Counted from the stretch's first letter, positions 31,504 through 40,024 are shown. The stretch: 40,514 nucleotides of DNA from Paenibacillus marchantiophytorum (GCF_014640555.1 NZ_BMHE01000059.1:1-40514), one strand, 5' to 3'. The notes: generated by a model from the sequence alone, not told the origin. Translations and numbers: made by a program.

Positions 31504-32421
31504 ATGCGCAAACGAGTATCCATCATTCTCATATCCGTCACCCTGGCAGCTGTTATGCTTTACGGATGGACCGCCTATGCGGCAACTTCGCCAACCCAAA
31601 TCACATCTACGTCCACAAAGGGGACGTTCACTTCTGTCGATTCAGCTACCATCAAGTTATCCACAGATACTGTAGAGCAAACCGTCCCACTGGCCAAATC
31701 GGTCTGGGTTTACCGAAATGAGCACAAGGCTCAACTTACTGATTTAGTGGCAGGCGATCAGATCGAGCTCATCCTGAACAGCAAGCAGCAAGCAGCCTAT
31801 ATCAAAGCGACTTCTGCCAATGCAGCCAAACCTGATGCAGCAGCGTCAGGAACAGCGAATTCTACGGCTTCACCAACAGCACAACCTACAGCCGCACCGT
31901 CGCCTACACCGCTTCCTGCGGGAACGCCAGAACCAACACCGCAAGGGGCAGCTGCTAAACCTGTGGCGCCTGCACAACCTGAGCGGAATCATGAAGTTTA
32001 TCCTAATCTGGAAGGTATGGATGTGTCCGTGGATGGCAAGCACTTTAAGCTTCATATCCGCCAATCCCAAGGACCTCATGGCAGCTTGTATGATCTAAAC
32101 ATTAAACCAGAAGATGCCGGAACGATTCATCTAAGTGGAGATCAAGCAGCAGCCTGGATCCGCGAGCTGCTCGCCTCTATCGATCTCAAATCATCTGACG
32201 CTAAACAGACTCTCGCTGCGCAGCTGGCTCAGCATTATGGTTTGGATGCGAGCAAACTGACTATCCAAATGAAAACCCAATGGAAGCCGGACCAAGCGCC
32301 TGCTGCCAAGAAATATGATGATCGCAAGGATAAGAACAAAGATAAAGATAAGGACAAGGAAGAAACCCACAAAAAAAACGTTAACCCACGTGGCGATGTT
32401 CAGCGCAATTCAGATCGCTAA
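31504..32421 (+). CDS. exported protein with Pro/Thr linker and charged tail, 305 aa
   Basis: I recognise no named family. A signal peptide (MRKRVSIILISVTLAAVMLYGWTAYA) precedes a small beta-rich domain (about 28-100: FTSVDSATIKLS, TVPLAKSVWVYRNEHKAQLTDLVAGDQIELIL). Then come an Ala/Pro/Thr linker (about 105-160), a second domain (about 165-265: VYPNLEGMDVSVDGKHFKLHIRQ ... QAAAWIRELL) and a highly charged Lys/Asp tail. It is likely secreted or wall-associated. The ATG at 31504 follows GGAGG by 8 bases; a GTG at 31495 lies inside the ribosome site. Neighbouring genes are a kinase paralogue and a penicillin-binding protein on the other strand, which gives only a vague hint at an envelope role. 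Confidence 0.75.
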   Translation: MRKRVSIILISVTLAAVMLYGWTAYAATSPTQITSTSTKGTFTSVDSATIKLSTDTVEQTVPLAKSVWVYRNEHKAQLTDLVAGDQIELILNSKQQAAYIKATSANAAKPDAAASGTANSTASPTAQPTAAPSPTPLPAGTPEPTPQGAAAKPVAPAQPERNHEVYPNLEGMDVSVDGKHFKLHIRQSQGPHGSLYDLNIKPEDAGTIHLSGDQAAAWIRELLASIDLKSSDAKQTLAAQLAQHYGLDASKLTIQMKTQWKPDQAPAAKKYDDRKDKNKDKDKDKEETHKKNVNPRGDVQRNSDR

Positions 32422-32423
32422 AG

Positions 32424-32560
32424 CTCCTTCCACATACAGGCAGGACTTCAGGTTTTCACTCCTTCCACAAACAGGCAGGTCCTTCAGGTTTTCACACCTT
32501 TCGCAATAGGCAGGCCTTCAAGTTTTCACTCCTTCCACAAAAAGGCAGGCCCTTCAGGTA
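32424..32560. repeat. four tandem ~35-bp repeats flanking a terminator
   Basis: Units beginning CTCCTTCCACA and continuing ACAGGCAGGTCCTTCAGG start near 32424, 32459, 32495 and 32529 (34-36 bp period, a few changes each). The last unit forms the arm of the terminator of the penicillin-binding protein gene. The array therefore looks like repeated duplication of the terminator arm and its flank. Confidence 0.8.
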
Positions 32561-32582
32561 TTATTACCTTCCGGTCCTGCCT
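32534..32582 (-). terminator. terminator of the penicillin-binding protein gene
   Basis: On the minus strand GGCAGGACCGGAAGGT pairs with ACCTGAAGGGCCTGCC across a 6-base loop and is followed by five T. It begins just past the stop codon at 32588. Confidence 0.85.
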
Positions 32583-32587
32583 CTTCC

Positions 32588-34576
32588 TCATTTCTTCTTC
32601 CCCTTCTCATGCCCGTGACCAGGCGGCTTCTTCTCTTCCTTCACGGGTTTTTCTGCCTCCACCTGCTCATCCTTCACGTCCAGAGACTCACCGCTTATAC
32701 GTGGTACATCAAACGGAACAATCGGCGCTCCCGCCAATGCTCGCTCCATCATCTCACGAAACATTACCGCTGGTACTGCACCGCCTGAGGTCGTTAGATA
32801 ATGCGTCTTGTCCGTACGATCATAGCCAACCCATACGGCAGCTGTAAGCTCTGGTGTGTACCCAACGAACCAGGCATCCTTCGCACTGCCGCTGCCCACC
32901 CCTTCGAACTCCTTCGTCTGTGGCAGCTGCGTAGTACCGGATTTCCCCGCTACAGGGCGGTTCATCGCTGCATTCTTGCCTGTTCCCTGGACCACAGCTG
33001 CCTGCAGCATCGAGGTCATCGCATTTGCTGTACCAGCCTGCATCACAGAGACCGCCTTAGAACTGCGCGCAACTAAAACGTGACCGCTCTTCGTTTCAAT
33101 CTTCGTAATGGTATGTGCTTGATGCAGCATCCCTTTATTCGCGAACGCACTGAAGGCTTGCGCCATCTGAAGCGGCGATACCCCTGTGGATAACCCTCCT
33201 AGCGCGATACCAAGTTGTCTATCCTCTTTGGGCAGCGGAATCCCCAGTGCTTTGGCGAATTGCAGTCCACGATCAATGCCTATCTCATGAAGGAGCCATA
33301 CAGCCGGCACATTCCAGGACGAAATGATCGCCTCCTGCATCGTCACTTGCCCACGTGTTTGATGATCCCAATCCTGTGGTTGATAACCTTCAATGTTGAG
33401 GGGGCCGTCGAATAAGGCAGAATTAGGATTGTAGCCATTCTCTAAAGCCGGACCATAGACAGCAATAGGTTTAAAAGCAGATCCTGGTTGCCTCTTTAGC
33501 TGAGTTGCATGACTAAAACCACGAAATACCTCTTCCCCACGACCTCCCGCCAAAGCGCGAATGCCTCCTGTTTGCTGATAAAGGATGACCGCACCGCTTT
33601 GAATACGTTGATCCGGCTGACTTGCCGGGAACAGACTTTCGTTCTGATATACTTCCGCAACTGCGTTCTGAACGACGGGATCCAGCTCGGTTGTAATGCG
33701 CAGTCCTCCTGTGAGCAGTTGCTCCTCTGTGAAGCCATATGTCTGCACAGCCTCGCGAATAACTTCATCCACATAAGCTGGATAGCGCCCCTTCAGATCA
33801 TTCCCATTATCTGATTTCATGACGCCTAGCGGAGCTGCCTTCGCTTTCTCGTAAGCTTCAATTGAAATCACATCTTCATCGCGCATCAGCATCAGCACTG
33901 TATTTCGCCGCTCGAGTGCCTGATTCTCATCCTGAAACGGGGAGTATCTGCTAGGAGCCTTAGGTAGTGCTGCTAGTACTGCAGCCTCCGGCAAGCTTAG
34001 CTCTTGCACATTTTTGTTAAAATACGTCCTCGAGGCCCCCTGCACACCCCAGCTCCCTTCTCCAAAATAAATACGATTAAGATACATTCCCAAAATCTCA
34101 TCTTTCCCGAATGTCCTATCTATTTTGATCGCATAAGCCGCTTCTTTCAGTTTACGACCAAGCGTTTTGTCTGCACTTAGAAATAAATTGCGGGCAAGCT
34201 GCTGTGTAATCGTACTGGCCCCCTCGGAATAGCCGCCCTTCACTACATCGCGGGCAATCGCACGTACAATGGACTTCATATCAATCCCCGAATGCGAATA
34301 AAATCTTCGGTCTTCCACGGCTACAATCGCATCGGTCAACACTTTGGGCATTTGTGAAATCGGTACAGGCTCAATCTTCGAACTCGATAGCTGTGCTGCC
34401 GCTTGACCGTCCTTATCCAGCACGAGCGTTGCCTCCGGAAGCGGTTGATTAATAAGTGATACATCGAGCCCGCGAATATACACATAACAAGCCACGAATA
34501 GGCCTAGGCACCCGACAATAACGATTCCACCACTCCATTGCCAGAATCGTTTTCTTTTCCAAAATGACTGCTTCAT
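32588..34576 (-). CDS. class A penicillin-binding protein (glycosyltransferase/transpeptidase), 662 aa
   Basis: This bifunctional enzyme polymerises and cross-links peptidoglycan outside the membrane. A basic N-terminus and one membrane anchor (about 14-35) precede the GT51 domain, with catalytic EDRRFYSH (Glu88), GGSTITQQ-like GASTITQQLARN (119-130) and MYLNRIYFGEG. The transpeptidase domain has the SxxK serine in GSAFK (Ser366, Lys369), SWN (420-422) and KSGT (545-548). A Lys/Glu-rich tail ends at residue 662. Length and layout fit the PBP1a/2c (PbpF/PbpG) group of Bacillales; which one is not clear. The gene stands alone with its own terminator. Confidence 0.93.
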   Translation of the reverse strand: MKQSFWKRKRFWQWSGGIVIVGCLGLFVACYVYIRGLDVSLINQPLPEATLVLDKDGQAAAQLSSSKIEPVPISQMPKVLTDAIVAVEDRRFYSHSGIDMKSIVRAIARDVVKGGYSEGASTITQQLARNLFLSADKTLGRKLKEAAYAIKIDRTFGKDEILGMYLNRIYFGEGSWGVQGASRTYFNKNVQELSLPEAAVLAALPKAPSRYSPFQDENQALERRNTVLMLMRDEDVISIEAYEKAKAAPLGVMKSDNGNDLKGRYPAYVDEVIREAVQTYGFTEEQLLTGGLRITTELDPVVQNAVAEVYQNESLFPASQPDQRIQSGAVILYQQTGGIRALAGGRGEEVFRGFSHATQLKRQPGSAFKPIAVYGPALENGYNPNSALFDGPLNIEGYQPQDWDHQTRGQVTMQEAIISSWNVPAVWLLHEIGIDRGLQFAKALGIPLPKEDRQLGIALGGLSTGVSPLQMAQAFSAFANKGMLHQAHTITKIETKSGHVLVARSSKAVSVMQAGTANAMTSMLQAAVVQGTGKNAAMNRPVAGKSGTTQLPQTKEFEGVGSGSAKDAWFVGYTPELTAAVWVGYDRTDKTHYLTTSGGAVPAVMFREMMERALAGAPIVPFDVPRISGESLDVKDEQVEAEKPVKEEKKPPGHGHEKGKKK

Positions 34577-34641
34577 CCAACCTTCCCCCTTATATCACTT
34601 ATAGATATTCGCAGGATTTGCAAGGTTAGCGACGCATCACC

Positions 34642-34679
34642 AAAAAACGCGCCTTCTCCCATTGGGAAAAGACGCGTTT
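34642..34679 (-). terminator. terminator of the GGDEF-EAL / ThDP enzyme operon
   Basis: On the minus strand AAACGCG(T)CTT pairs with AAG(G)CGCGTTT and runs into six T. It lies about 60 bases past the end of the last gene of the operon. Confidence 0.8.
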
Positions 34680-34736
34680 GCTTCTTTCAGGCTATTGAAG
34701 TCGGCGCTTGATCAAAAGGCAATACCAAATCCCGCG

Positions 34737-35126
34737 TTAAATATCTTTGATGCCCCGCTGCTCGAAAACGGTCATGACCTGCGTCATGGCACTGCATGCT
34801 TTGGGGAAACCCACATAGGCAGCGCTATGAATAACTAGCTCTACAATCTCTTTGGGTGTTAGTCCGACATTCAGGGCAGCATTCAAGTGAAAAGGCATTT
34901 GCTCAAAAGCTCCCTGGGTAATTAACGCCGTTAACGTAATGAGTTCTCTTTGCTTGTAATCCAGCGCTTCGCGAGAATAAATTTCTCCAAAGCCAAAAGA
35001 AACAAGAAAATCAGCGAAATCTGGGTAAAATTTTTCAAAAGCCCCGATCGCTTTTAAACCTGGTTCGCCAACCATGTCATTCAAAACTTCAATGCCTTTA
35101 TTATAGCTTTCCGGATTTCTACTCAT
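34737..35126 (-). CDS. carboxymuconolactone decarboxylase (CMD)-fold protein, 129 aa
   Basis: This is a small all-helical AhpD/CMD-family protein. The core KQRELITLTALITQGAFEQMPFHLNAALNVGLTPKEIVELVIHSAAYVGFPKA matches the family pattern, including the HxxxAxxxG helix, but there is no CxxC pair, so it is not a peroxidase of the AhpD type. It resembles gamma-carboxymuconolactone decarboxylase proteins, whose true substrates are often unknown. It begins 2 bp after the ThDP enzyme gene ends, with GGGGATAG before its ATG, so it is the third cistron of a coupled operon. Confidence 0.85.
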   Translation of the reverse strand: MSRNPESYNKGIEVLNDMVGEPGLKAIGAFEKFYPDFADFLVSFGFGEIYSREALDYKQRELITLTALITQGAFEQMPFHLNAALNVGLTPKEIVELVIHSAAYVGFPKACSAMTQVMTVFEQRGIKDI

Positions 35127-35128
35127 CG

Positions 35129-36757
35129 CTATCCCCTCTTTGCCGTTGGTGGAAGTTCTAAAGGATCAACAATAACTTCAATGACAACGGTTGTATTGGC
35201 TGTTTGCGCTTGACGAATGGCGTCTTCCAACTCTTGTGCAGTTGTACACTTGAAGGCGAGCGCCCCCATGGATTCCGCATACTTTTGAGCGTCTAGCATC
35301 GTTCTATATACGGTGCCGATAGCTTTCCCTAAGTGCAGTGTCATCCCGTTATCTACCATATCGATTTTCCCATTATTGAACACCACAAAAATAACATTAG
35401 CTCCATAATTAACAGCTGTTGAAATCTCCGAACCATGCATAAACGTGCATCCATCGCCGGTTAAGCAGACAATTTTGGCATCCGGCTTTGCCAGTTTGGC
35501 GCCAATTGCATACCCAATCGCATGGCCCATGGTTCCGAACACATCATCAAAATAGAAGGTTCCGGGTCTCTTCACTTCATAATTCTGGATCGCATAAAAC
35601 GTATGACTGCCATCATCGCCAAAAATGACCGTGTCTTCATCGAATGTTGCGCTCATAACCTTAGCTGCTTCCGCCGCTCTTATGGGAGACTTACTCTCTA
35701 TGTAAGATTCAATGCCTTTATACTTGTCCATATCAAAAGGCTTTTTAATGATTTCTTTATAATCTAGTTTATCAAAAAGTGCAAGAAGATTGGTTTTGAT
35801 GTCACCCAGAATCGGCAGCGTTTCGACCTGAATGGTTTTACCTATAAATGTTTGATCATAATCAAAATGAATTATTTTTTTGGGATATACGGAAGGGTTT
35901 AGGCCAGCTACAGACATATCGGAAAGCTTAGTCCCAATGACAATCATTAAATCCAGACCGCTCTCCACATAAGCACTTGCTTCCTGCGTGCCGCCCAGCC
36001 CGAAAGCACCCAAGGACAAGTGATGTTTGCTTTCAAAAGCTCCCTTGCCGCCAGGCGTCGTCATAACGGGAATATCGAAAATCTCGGCTAACATCTTCAC
36101 TTCGCGATAAGCTCTGCTTGCATGTACCCCTTTGCCCACGAAGATGACTTTCTTCTCAGAACGATTGATTAACTCTTTACATTGCTCTAAATTCGAGGCA
36201 ACAGGGTGAATCACTTCCGGTAGATCCATGTGAAATTCTTCGATGCTTTCCGCCAAAACGTCTGCTGCAATCGACAGATGCACTGGACCCTTAACACCTG
36301 AGTAAGCCTTCTCGATCGCATGCTCAAAATAAGCCTTGAACGTATCCGCTCGTTCTATCCGGGCGCTGAACTTGGTTACAGGTTCAAACATTTTGACGAC
36401 ATCCGTTCCGAACATGGTGGAGTCCTGCCCTAAGGCCCTGCCAGAATCTTTAATGGAAGGGTGCCCTGTGATGAATAAAACGGGAAGGTGAGAAGCTTTG
36501 GCTTGACCGGCTGAAGTTAAGAGATTCGTTCCACCGGGGCCGGATGTTCCAATCGCTACCGCCAATTGATTCTTCATTAATGCATATCCAGCCGCCTCGA
36601 AGCCAGCTCCGGATTCATGTTTCGCAAGCACGAATTCGATATCATGGTTGTGTAAGTCTAGGATGAGTGCGGTGACAGCTTTGCCAGGAATGCCGAATAC
36701 GTGGTTGATTTCCCACTTTTTCAAATGGACTGCTATTATCTCGGAAATTTTTTTCAT
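35129..36757 (-). CDS. ThDP-dependent acetolactate synthase-like enzyme, 542 aa
   Basis: This is a thiamine-diphosphate enzyme of the acetolactate synthase / pyruvate oxidase / aldehyde-lyase superfamily. The pyrimidine domain has the catalytic Glu48 in AKHESGAGFEA, the middle domain spans about 190-330, and the pyrophosphate domain holds the motif from GDG (434-436) to NN (461-462). Acetolactate synthase and pyruvate oxidase catalysing C-C bond formation or decarboxylation of 2-oxo acids are both possible; I cannot separate them from sequence alone. The ATG directly abuts the stop codon of the preceding GGDEF-EAL gene with no spacer, implying coupled translation. The upstream protein has a sensor domain of the acetoin-regulator type, which hints at a pyruvate/acetoin-related substrate. 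Confidence 0.85.
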   Translation of the reverse strand: MKKISEIIAVHLKKWEINHVFGIPGKAVTALILDLHNHDIEFVLAKHESGAGFEAAGYALMKNQLAVAIGTSGPGGTNLLTSAGQAKASHLPVLFITGHPSIKDSGRALGQDSTMFGTDVVKMFEPVTKFSARIERADTFKAYFEHAIEKAYSGVKGPVHLSIAADVLAESIEEFHMDLPEVIHPVASNLEQCKELINRSEKKVIFVGKGVHASRAYREVKMLAEIFDIPVMTTPGGKGAFESKHHLSLGAFGLGGTQEASAYVESGLDLMIVIGTKLSDMSVAGLNPSVYPKKIIHFDYDQTFIGKTIQVETLPILGDIKTNLLALFDKLDYKEIIKKPFDMDKYKGIESYIESKSPIRAAEAAKVMSATFDEDTVIFGDDGSHTFYAIQNYEVKRPGTFYFDDVFGTMGHAIGYAIGAKLAKPDAKIVCLTGDGCTFMHGSEISTAVNYGANVIFVVFNNGKIDMVDNGMTLHLGKAIGTVYRTMLDAQKYAESMGALAFKCTTAQELEDAIRQAQTANTTVVIEVIVDPLELPPTAKRG

Positions 36758-39058
36758 TTACAAACCATCCATTTCATTTGTGAAATTGATTTCGATCCCC
36801 TCATTAATTTTGTAAAATGACTTTTCAAAATCATCGGCAGAAAGAGGCTTACTAAAATAATATCCTTGAACTACATCGCATTTTCTCATCTGTAAAAAAT
36901 CAAGTTGATCTTTCGTTTCAACACCCTCAGCTACAACATCCAAATTCAAATTGTGCGCCATCGAAATAATGGTACTGACAATGTTTGAATCATTCTTATC
37001 CAACATGATATCTCGTACGAACGATTTATCGATCTTCAACGTATGGATAGAGAACTTTTTCAAATAGTTTAACGAACTGTAACCCGTTCCAAAATCATCA
37101 ATGCTGATCCTCACGCCCAAGGCATTCAACTGGCCCAAAACATTGATCGCACGCTCCACATCCATCGTCATGGTTTCCGTAATCTCTAACTCCAAATAAT
37201 TAGGATCCATGCCAAATTCAATAAGCGTATTGTTGATGATTTCTACCAAATTGTCCTTCAAAAACTGTTGGGAAGAGAGATTCACTGCCATTCGAATGCG
37301 TGGGAATCCTTTCTCGACCCATCTCTTGCTTTGATTGCACACTTCGCTTAAAACCCACTCGCCAACTTGAGAAATCAGCCCGTTTTCTTCTAGAATCGGA
37401 ATAAAGTTCTCTGGTGACACGATGCCATATTCAGGACTATTCCATCTTAGCAGCGCTTCCACACCAATCACTTTCTTCTTCATTAGATCAACTTGCGGCT
37501 GATAATACACCATGAATTCTTTTTTTTCCAACGCCCTTCTTAAAAGAACTTCCAAAGATAACTTATCTTTTTCTTTCGAATAGGTCTTCATATTGGAATC
37601 AAACAGTGTATAATTATTTCTCCCCTTTGATTTGGATTTGTACATGGCATTGTCTGCATACACCATGAACGTTTCGGCATCCGTCCCATCATTCGGATAA
37701 ATGGCGATACCAATACTTGCCGTGACATGAAATTTCGAAGAGTTAATCGTGAATGGAGTATCAAATAAATCAATGATCTGTTTGCCTTTATTGATGACTT
37801 CCTTCTGCCCAGTAATGTCACTGAACAAGAAAATAAATTCATCTCCGCCCATTCTAAATACTTTGCCATAATCACCTAAACATTCTGTTAACCGGCTGGA
37901 TACCTGTTTCAGCAATACATCCCCATTGGAATGACCAAAAGCATCATTAATGGTTTTAAAGTGATCCAAATCTAGAAACATAAGTGCCAAATCTATATTT
38001 TTACCCGTAGATAACGAGGAGGAGATATAGGAGTTCAAGGTTTCTTTCAGTGATCTGCGATTCGGAAGCGAAGTCAATTCATCGTGATAGGCCAAATAGT
38101 TATGTTTTTCTTCATTGAGATAACGCTCCGTTATATCTCTTAGCTGCGAGTACGAGCCGATAAAATTATTCGTTTCATCGTAGATAGGCTGTGCATCAAA
38201 CAAGCAGACCACCTTTTGATTATCGACCGTTTTCAACATCATCTGCACGTTGTCGAAACTCTTTTTGTTGTTAATCACTTTCTTCATATGACTGCTGATT
38301 AAGCATCCAGGATTTTCTGCGCTTCTTTCCAGAATGCTAATCTCTCTCTGAATCCCGAATTTCCCGATAACAAAATCATTCACCGAATTGATGACCCCAT
38401 CCGCATTCGTGATAATGATACCGTTTCTATTTTTATTGACCATAATCTGGTTCAACATATCTAACTTTCGATTCTGCTTTCTAAGAAGAAGCTCTCTCTC
38501 GATCGAGTCTACTACCGTTGTCAGCATGGTCAGGAAAAATGGATTATGTAATTCCGTAGCTGTCATGATGCATATGCTTCCAAGCAAATTATTTACATCC
38601 GTATAATGGAAAGCAACCCCGTAACAAGCTGTACCATGAAGAATCGTGTGATAATGATTGGAGCCCACAAGCTGGATCGGATGCGTTTGTTGCAACGATA
38701 AACTCACAACATTAGTACCCATATCCTCTTGCGTAAATTGTGCACCTACACGTATGCCAAGTTGATTAATGGTTATCCGGATGGTTTCGTCTCCAACCAT
38801 ATGAATCAAATATCCGTTTTCGTCCGAGATTACGATGAGTACAGGCGTTCCACTTAATGAATCTAGAATTTTTTTTGAAAAGAAATCAATAACGGATAGA
38901 ATTTCGTTATATGTATTTCTCTTTGCCAACAACTGTTTTTCTGACATTGAACGTTTTGGCTTTCTAATTTCATTAGGGTCCATTCCTGCTGCAATACATT
39001 TTCTCTTAGACTCAACGATATAGTCAGGTTCATGATTCAGTTGTTCCAATTTTACCAC
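36758..39058 (-). CDS. AcoR-type GAF - PAS - GGDEF - EAL c-di-GMP signalling protein, about 766 aa
   Basis: This is a cytoplasmic multidomain c-di-GMP enzyme. Residues 10-195 resemble the N-terminal sensor of AcoR/GAF enhancer-binding proteins: ESKRKCIAAGMDP, then GTNVVSLSLQQTHPIQLVGSNH, TACYGVAFHYTD, LLGSICI and the SIERELLLR helix. A PAS domain follows (about 205-312), then GGDEF with intact MGGDEF (403-408) but no RxxD inhibition site before it, and EAL with VEALLRW (533-539), ITET, DDFGTGYSSL (654-663) and EGVET. Both catalytic halves look intact. No membrane segments. The start is unsure: GTG at 39058 has a poor ribosome site, while a TTG at 39049 follows GGCGGTGG by 5 bases. It leads the operon with the ThDP enzyme and CMD-fold genes. 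Confidence 0.9.
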   Translation of the reverse strand: MVKLEQLNHEPDYIVESKRKCIAAGMDPNEIRKPKRSMSEKQLLAKRNTYNEILSVIDFFSKKILDSLSGTPVLIVISDENGYLIHMVGDETIRITINQLGIRVGAQFTQEDMGTNVVSLSLQQTHPIQLVGSNHYHTILHGTACYGVAFHYTDVNNLLGSICIMTATELHNPFFLTMLTTVVDSIERELLLRKQNRKLDMLNQIMVNKNRNGIIITNADGVINSVNDFVIGKFGIQREISILERSAENPGCLISSHMKKVINNKKSFDNVQMMLKTVDNQKVVCLFDAQPIYDETNNFIGSYSQLRDITERYLNEEKHNYLAYHDELTSLPNRRSLKETLNSYISSSLSTGKNIDLALMFLDLDHFKTINDAFGHSNGDVLLKQVSSRLTECLGDYGKVFRMGGDEFIFLFSDITGQKEVINKGKQIIDLFDTPFTINSSKFHVTASIGIAIYPNDGTDAETFMVYADNAMYKSKSKGRNNYTLFDSNMKTYSKEKDKLSLEVLLRRALEKKEFMVYYQPQVDLMKKKVIGVEALLRWNSPEYGIVSPENFIPILEENGLISQVGEWVLSEVCNQSKRWVEKGFPRIRMAVNLSSQQFLKDNLVEIINNTLIEFGMDPNYLELEITETMTMDVERAINVLGQLNALGVRISIDDFGTGYSSLNYLKKFSIHTLKIDKSFVRDIMLDKNDSNIVSTIISMAHNLNLDVVAEGVETKDQLDFLQMRKCDVVQGYYFSKPLSADDFEKSFYKINEGIEINFTNEMDGL

Positions 39059-39097
39059 CGCCCATTTATTTAAACTTTTATAGTAGTATCTTTTTGT

Positions 39098-39115
39098 TTG
39101 AGCCTATAGGTTCAA
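39098..39115. promoter_or_regulatory. palindrome upstream of the GGDEF-EAL operon
   Basis: TTGAGCCTATAGGTTCAA is an 18-base palindrome with one mismatched pair, 40 bases before the start codon. A TATACT-like -10 on the minus strand lies about 40 bases further upstream, so the palindrome would be in the early leader or just downstream of the promoter, a repressor-type position. Confidence 0.4.
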
Positions 39116-39239
39116 TTTCATTAATTATGTAGATCCGATTTAATTCTTTTAGTATAATTCGACAAAAAAAGATATTACCCTGCAAAACTGTTTAGAATTG
39201 GTTACATTTGTTTACACTTGGAAGTTTCTTTTAAAAAAG

Positions 39240-39262
39240 ACACCTGCCTAATTAAGCAGGTG
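39240..39262 (-). terminator. terminator facing left, downstream of a decayed gene
   Basis: CACCTGC and GCAGGTG form a perfect 7-bp stem around an 8-base loop; on the minus strand it is followed by C then six T. The only thing that it could serve is the gene remnant at 39305-39480. Confidence 0.7.
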
Positions 39263-39304
39263 CCACTTTTGGAAACAACAAGAGCATGTGTCACATGGAA
39301 TAAT

Positions 39305-39480
39305 TTACACCCCTACCGTCTTCTCCTTCTCCTTGAACAACGCAGCTTTCACAACCAAGCTGCGCACCCCAGTAATTAGAAAGACAGACGTGAACCCCAC
39401 CCATTATGCAAAGAACACATCCATGCAGAAGGTCATAAGAATGGGTTCTCAGCGGGTATTCCTTGCTGCCACCATCTAGT
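39305..39480 (-). pseudogene. possible C-terminal remnant of an MFS-type transporter
   Basis: On the minus strand the frame ending at 39305 reads WVGFTSVFLITGVRSLVV then KAALFKEKEKTVGV and stop, which resembles the last helix and charged tail of a major facilitator transporter. An in-frame stop at 39404-39406 interrupts it and the upstream sequence to about 39480 is broken in all frames. A terminator stands at the right distance downstream. The match is short and from memory only. Confidence 0.35.
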
Positions 39481-39582
39481 TATGTCAATCGTACCAACTA
39501 CTATTTATGAGGAACATATAACACTACTATACATTAATTTTGGAATTAATCATATTGCTAAAATGATAGATATTTGTATATT
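39481..39582. other. AT-rich non-coding stretch before the tRNA terminator
   Basis: No reading frame or folded element stands out here. Confidence 0.4.
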
Positions 39583-39626
39583 AAAAAAAGCATAAACAGA
39601 TCAGCTTACGCGCTGACTGACTATGC
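39583..39626 (-). terminator. terminator of the rRNA-tRNA operon
   Basis: On the minus strand GCATA(GTCAG)TCAGC pairs with GCTGA(TCTG)TATGC and is followed by seven T. It lies 10 bases past tRNA-Pro. Confidence 0.85.
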
Positions 39627-39636
39627 TAATTCTGTA

Positions 39637-39710
39637 TCGGGACGACACGATTTGAACATGCGACCCCCTGCTCCCAAAGCAGGTGCTCTACCAAGCTGAG
39701 CTACGTCCCG
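39637..39710 (-). tRNA. tRNA-Pro (TGG)
   Basis: A 74-base cloverleaf starts CGGGACGTAGCTCAG, has the anticodon loop TTTGGGA giving TGG, and the T arm GTTCAAATC. Acceptor ends pair (CGGGACG with CGTCCCG). No CCA is encoded. It is the last tRNA of the cluster. Confidence 0.95.
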
Positions 39711-39744
39711 AAAGTATGTAAACTATTCATATAAATAAAAATGG

Positions 39745-39818
39745 CGCGCCCTGAGAGATTCGAACTCCCGACCTTTTGATTCGTAGTCAAATACTCTATC
39801 CAGCTGAGCTAAGGGCGC
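39745..39818 (-). tRNA. tRNA-Arg (ACG)
   Basis: A 74-base cloverleaf starts GCGCCCTTAGCTCAG, with anticodon loop CTACGAA (ACG), T arm GTTCGAATC and acceptor strand AGGGCGC. No CCA is encoded. Confidence 0.95.
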
Positions 39819-39829
39819 TTACTTAATGG

Positions 39830-39901
39830 AGCGGAAGACGGGGATCGAACCCGCGACCCTCGCCTTGGCAAGGCGATGCTCTACCGCTGAGCCACTTCCG
39901 C
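39830..39901 (-). tRNA. tRNA-Gly (GCC)
   Basis: A 72-base cloverleaf starts GCGGAAGTGGCTCAG, with anticodon loop TTGCCAA (GCC), T arm GTTCGATCC, acceptor strand CTTCCGC and a T discriminator. No CCA is encoded. Confidence 0.95.
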
Positions 39902-39907
39902 ATAGGG

Positions 39908-39938
39908 ATCCCCAAGGCGTGTAACACTCCTTGGGGAT
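39908..39938. other. perfect hairpin between tRNA-Leu and tRNA-Gly
   Basis: ATCCCCAAGG and CCTTGGGGAT form a 10-bp perfect stem around an 11-base loop. There is no T run on either strand, so it is more likely a processing or stabilising hairpin than a terminator. Confidence 0.7.
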
Positions 39939-39944
39939 GATTGA

Positions 39945-40024
39945 TGCGCGTAGAGGGACTTGAACCCCCACGGTCGCCCGCTAGATCCTAAGTCTAGTGC
40001 GTCTGCCAATTCCGCCATACGCGC
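39945..40024 (-). tRNA. tRNA-Leu (TAG)
   Basis: An 80-base class II cloverleaf starts GCGCGTATGGCGGAATTGG, with anticodon loop CTTAGGA (TAG), a long variable arm and T arm GTTCAAGTC. No CCA is encoded. Confidence 0.95.

Noticed and set aside
39288..39479. 63-codon plus-strand frame
   Set aside because: No ribosome site, and the opposite strand gives a better (transporter-like) explanation.
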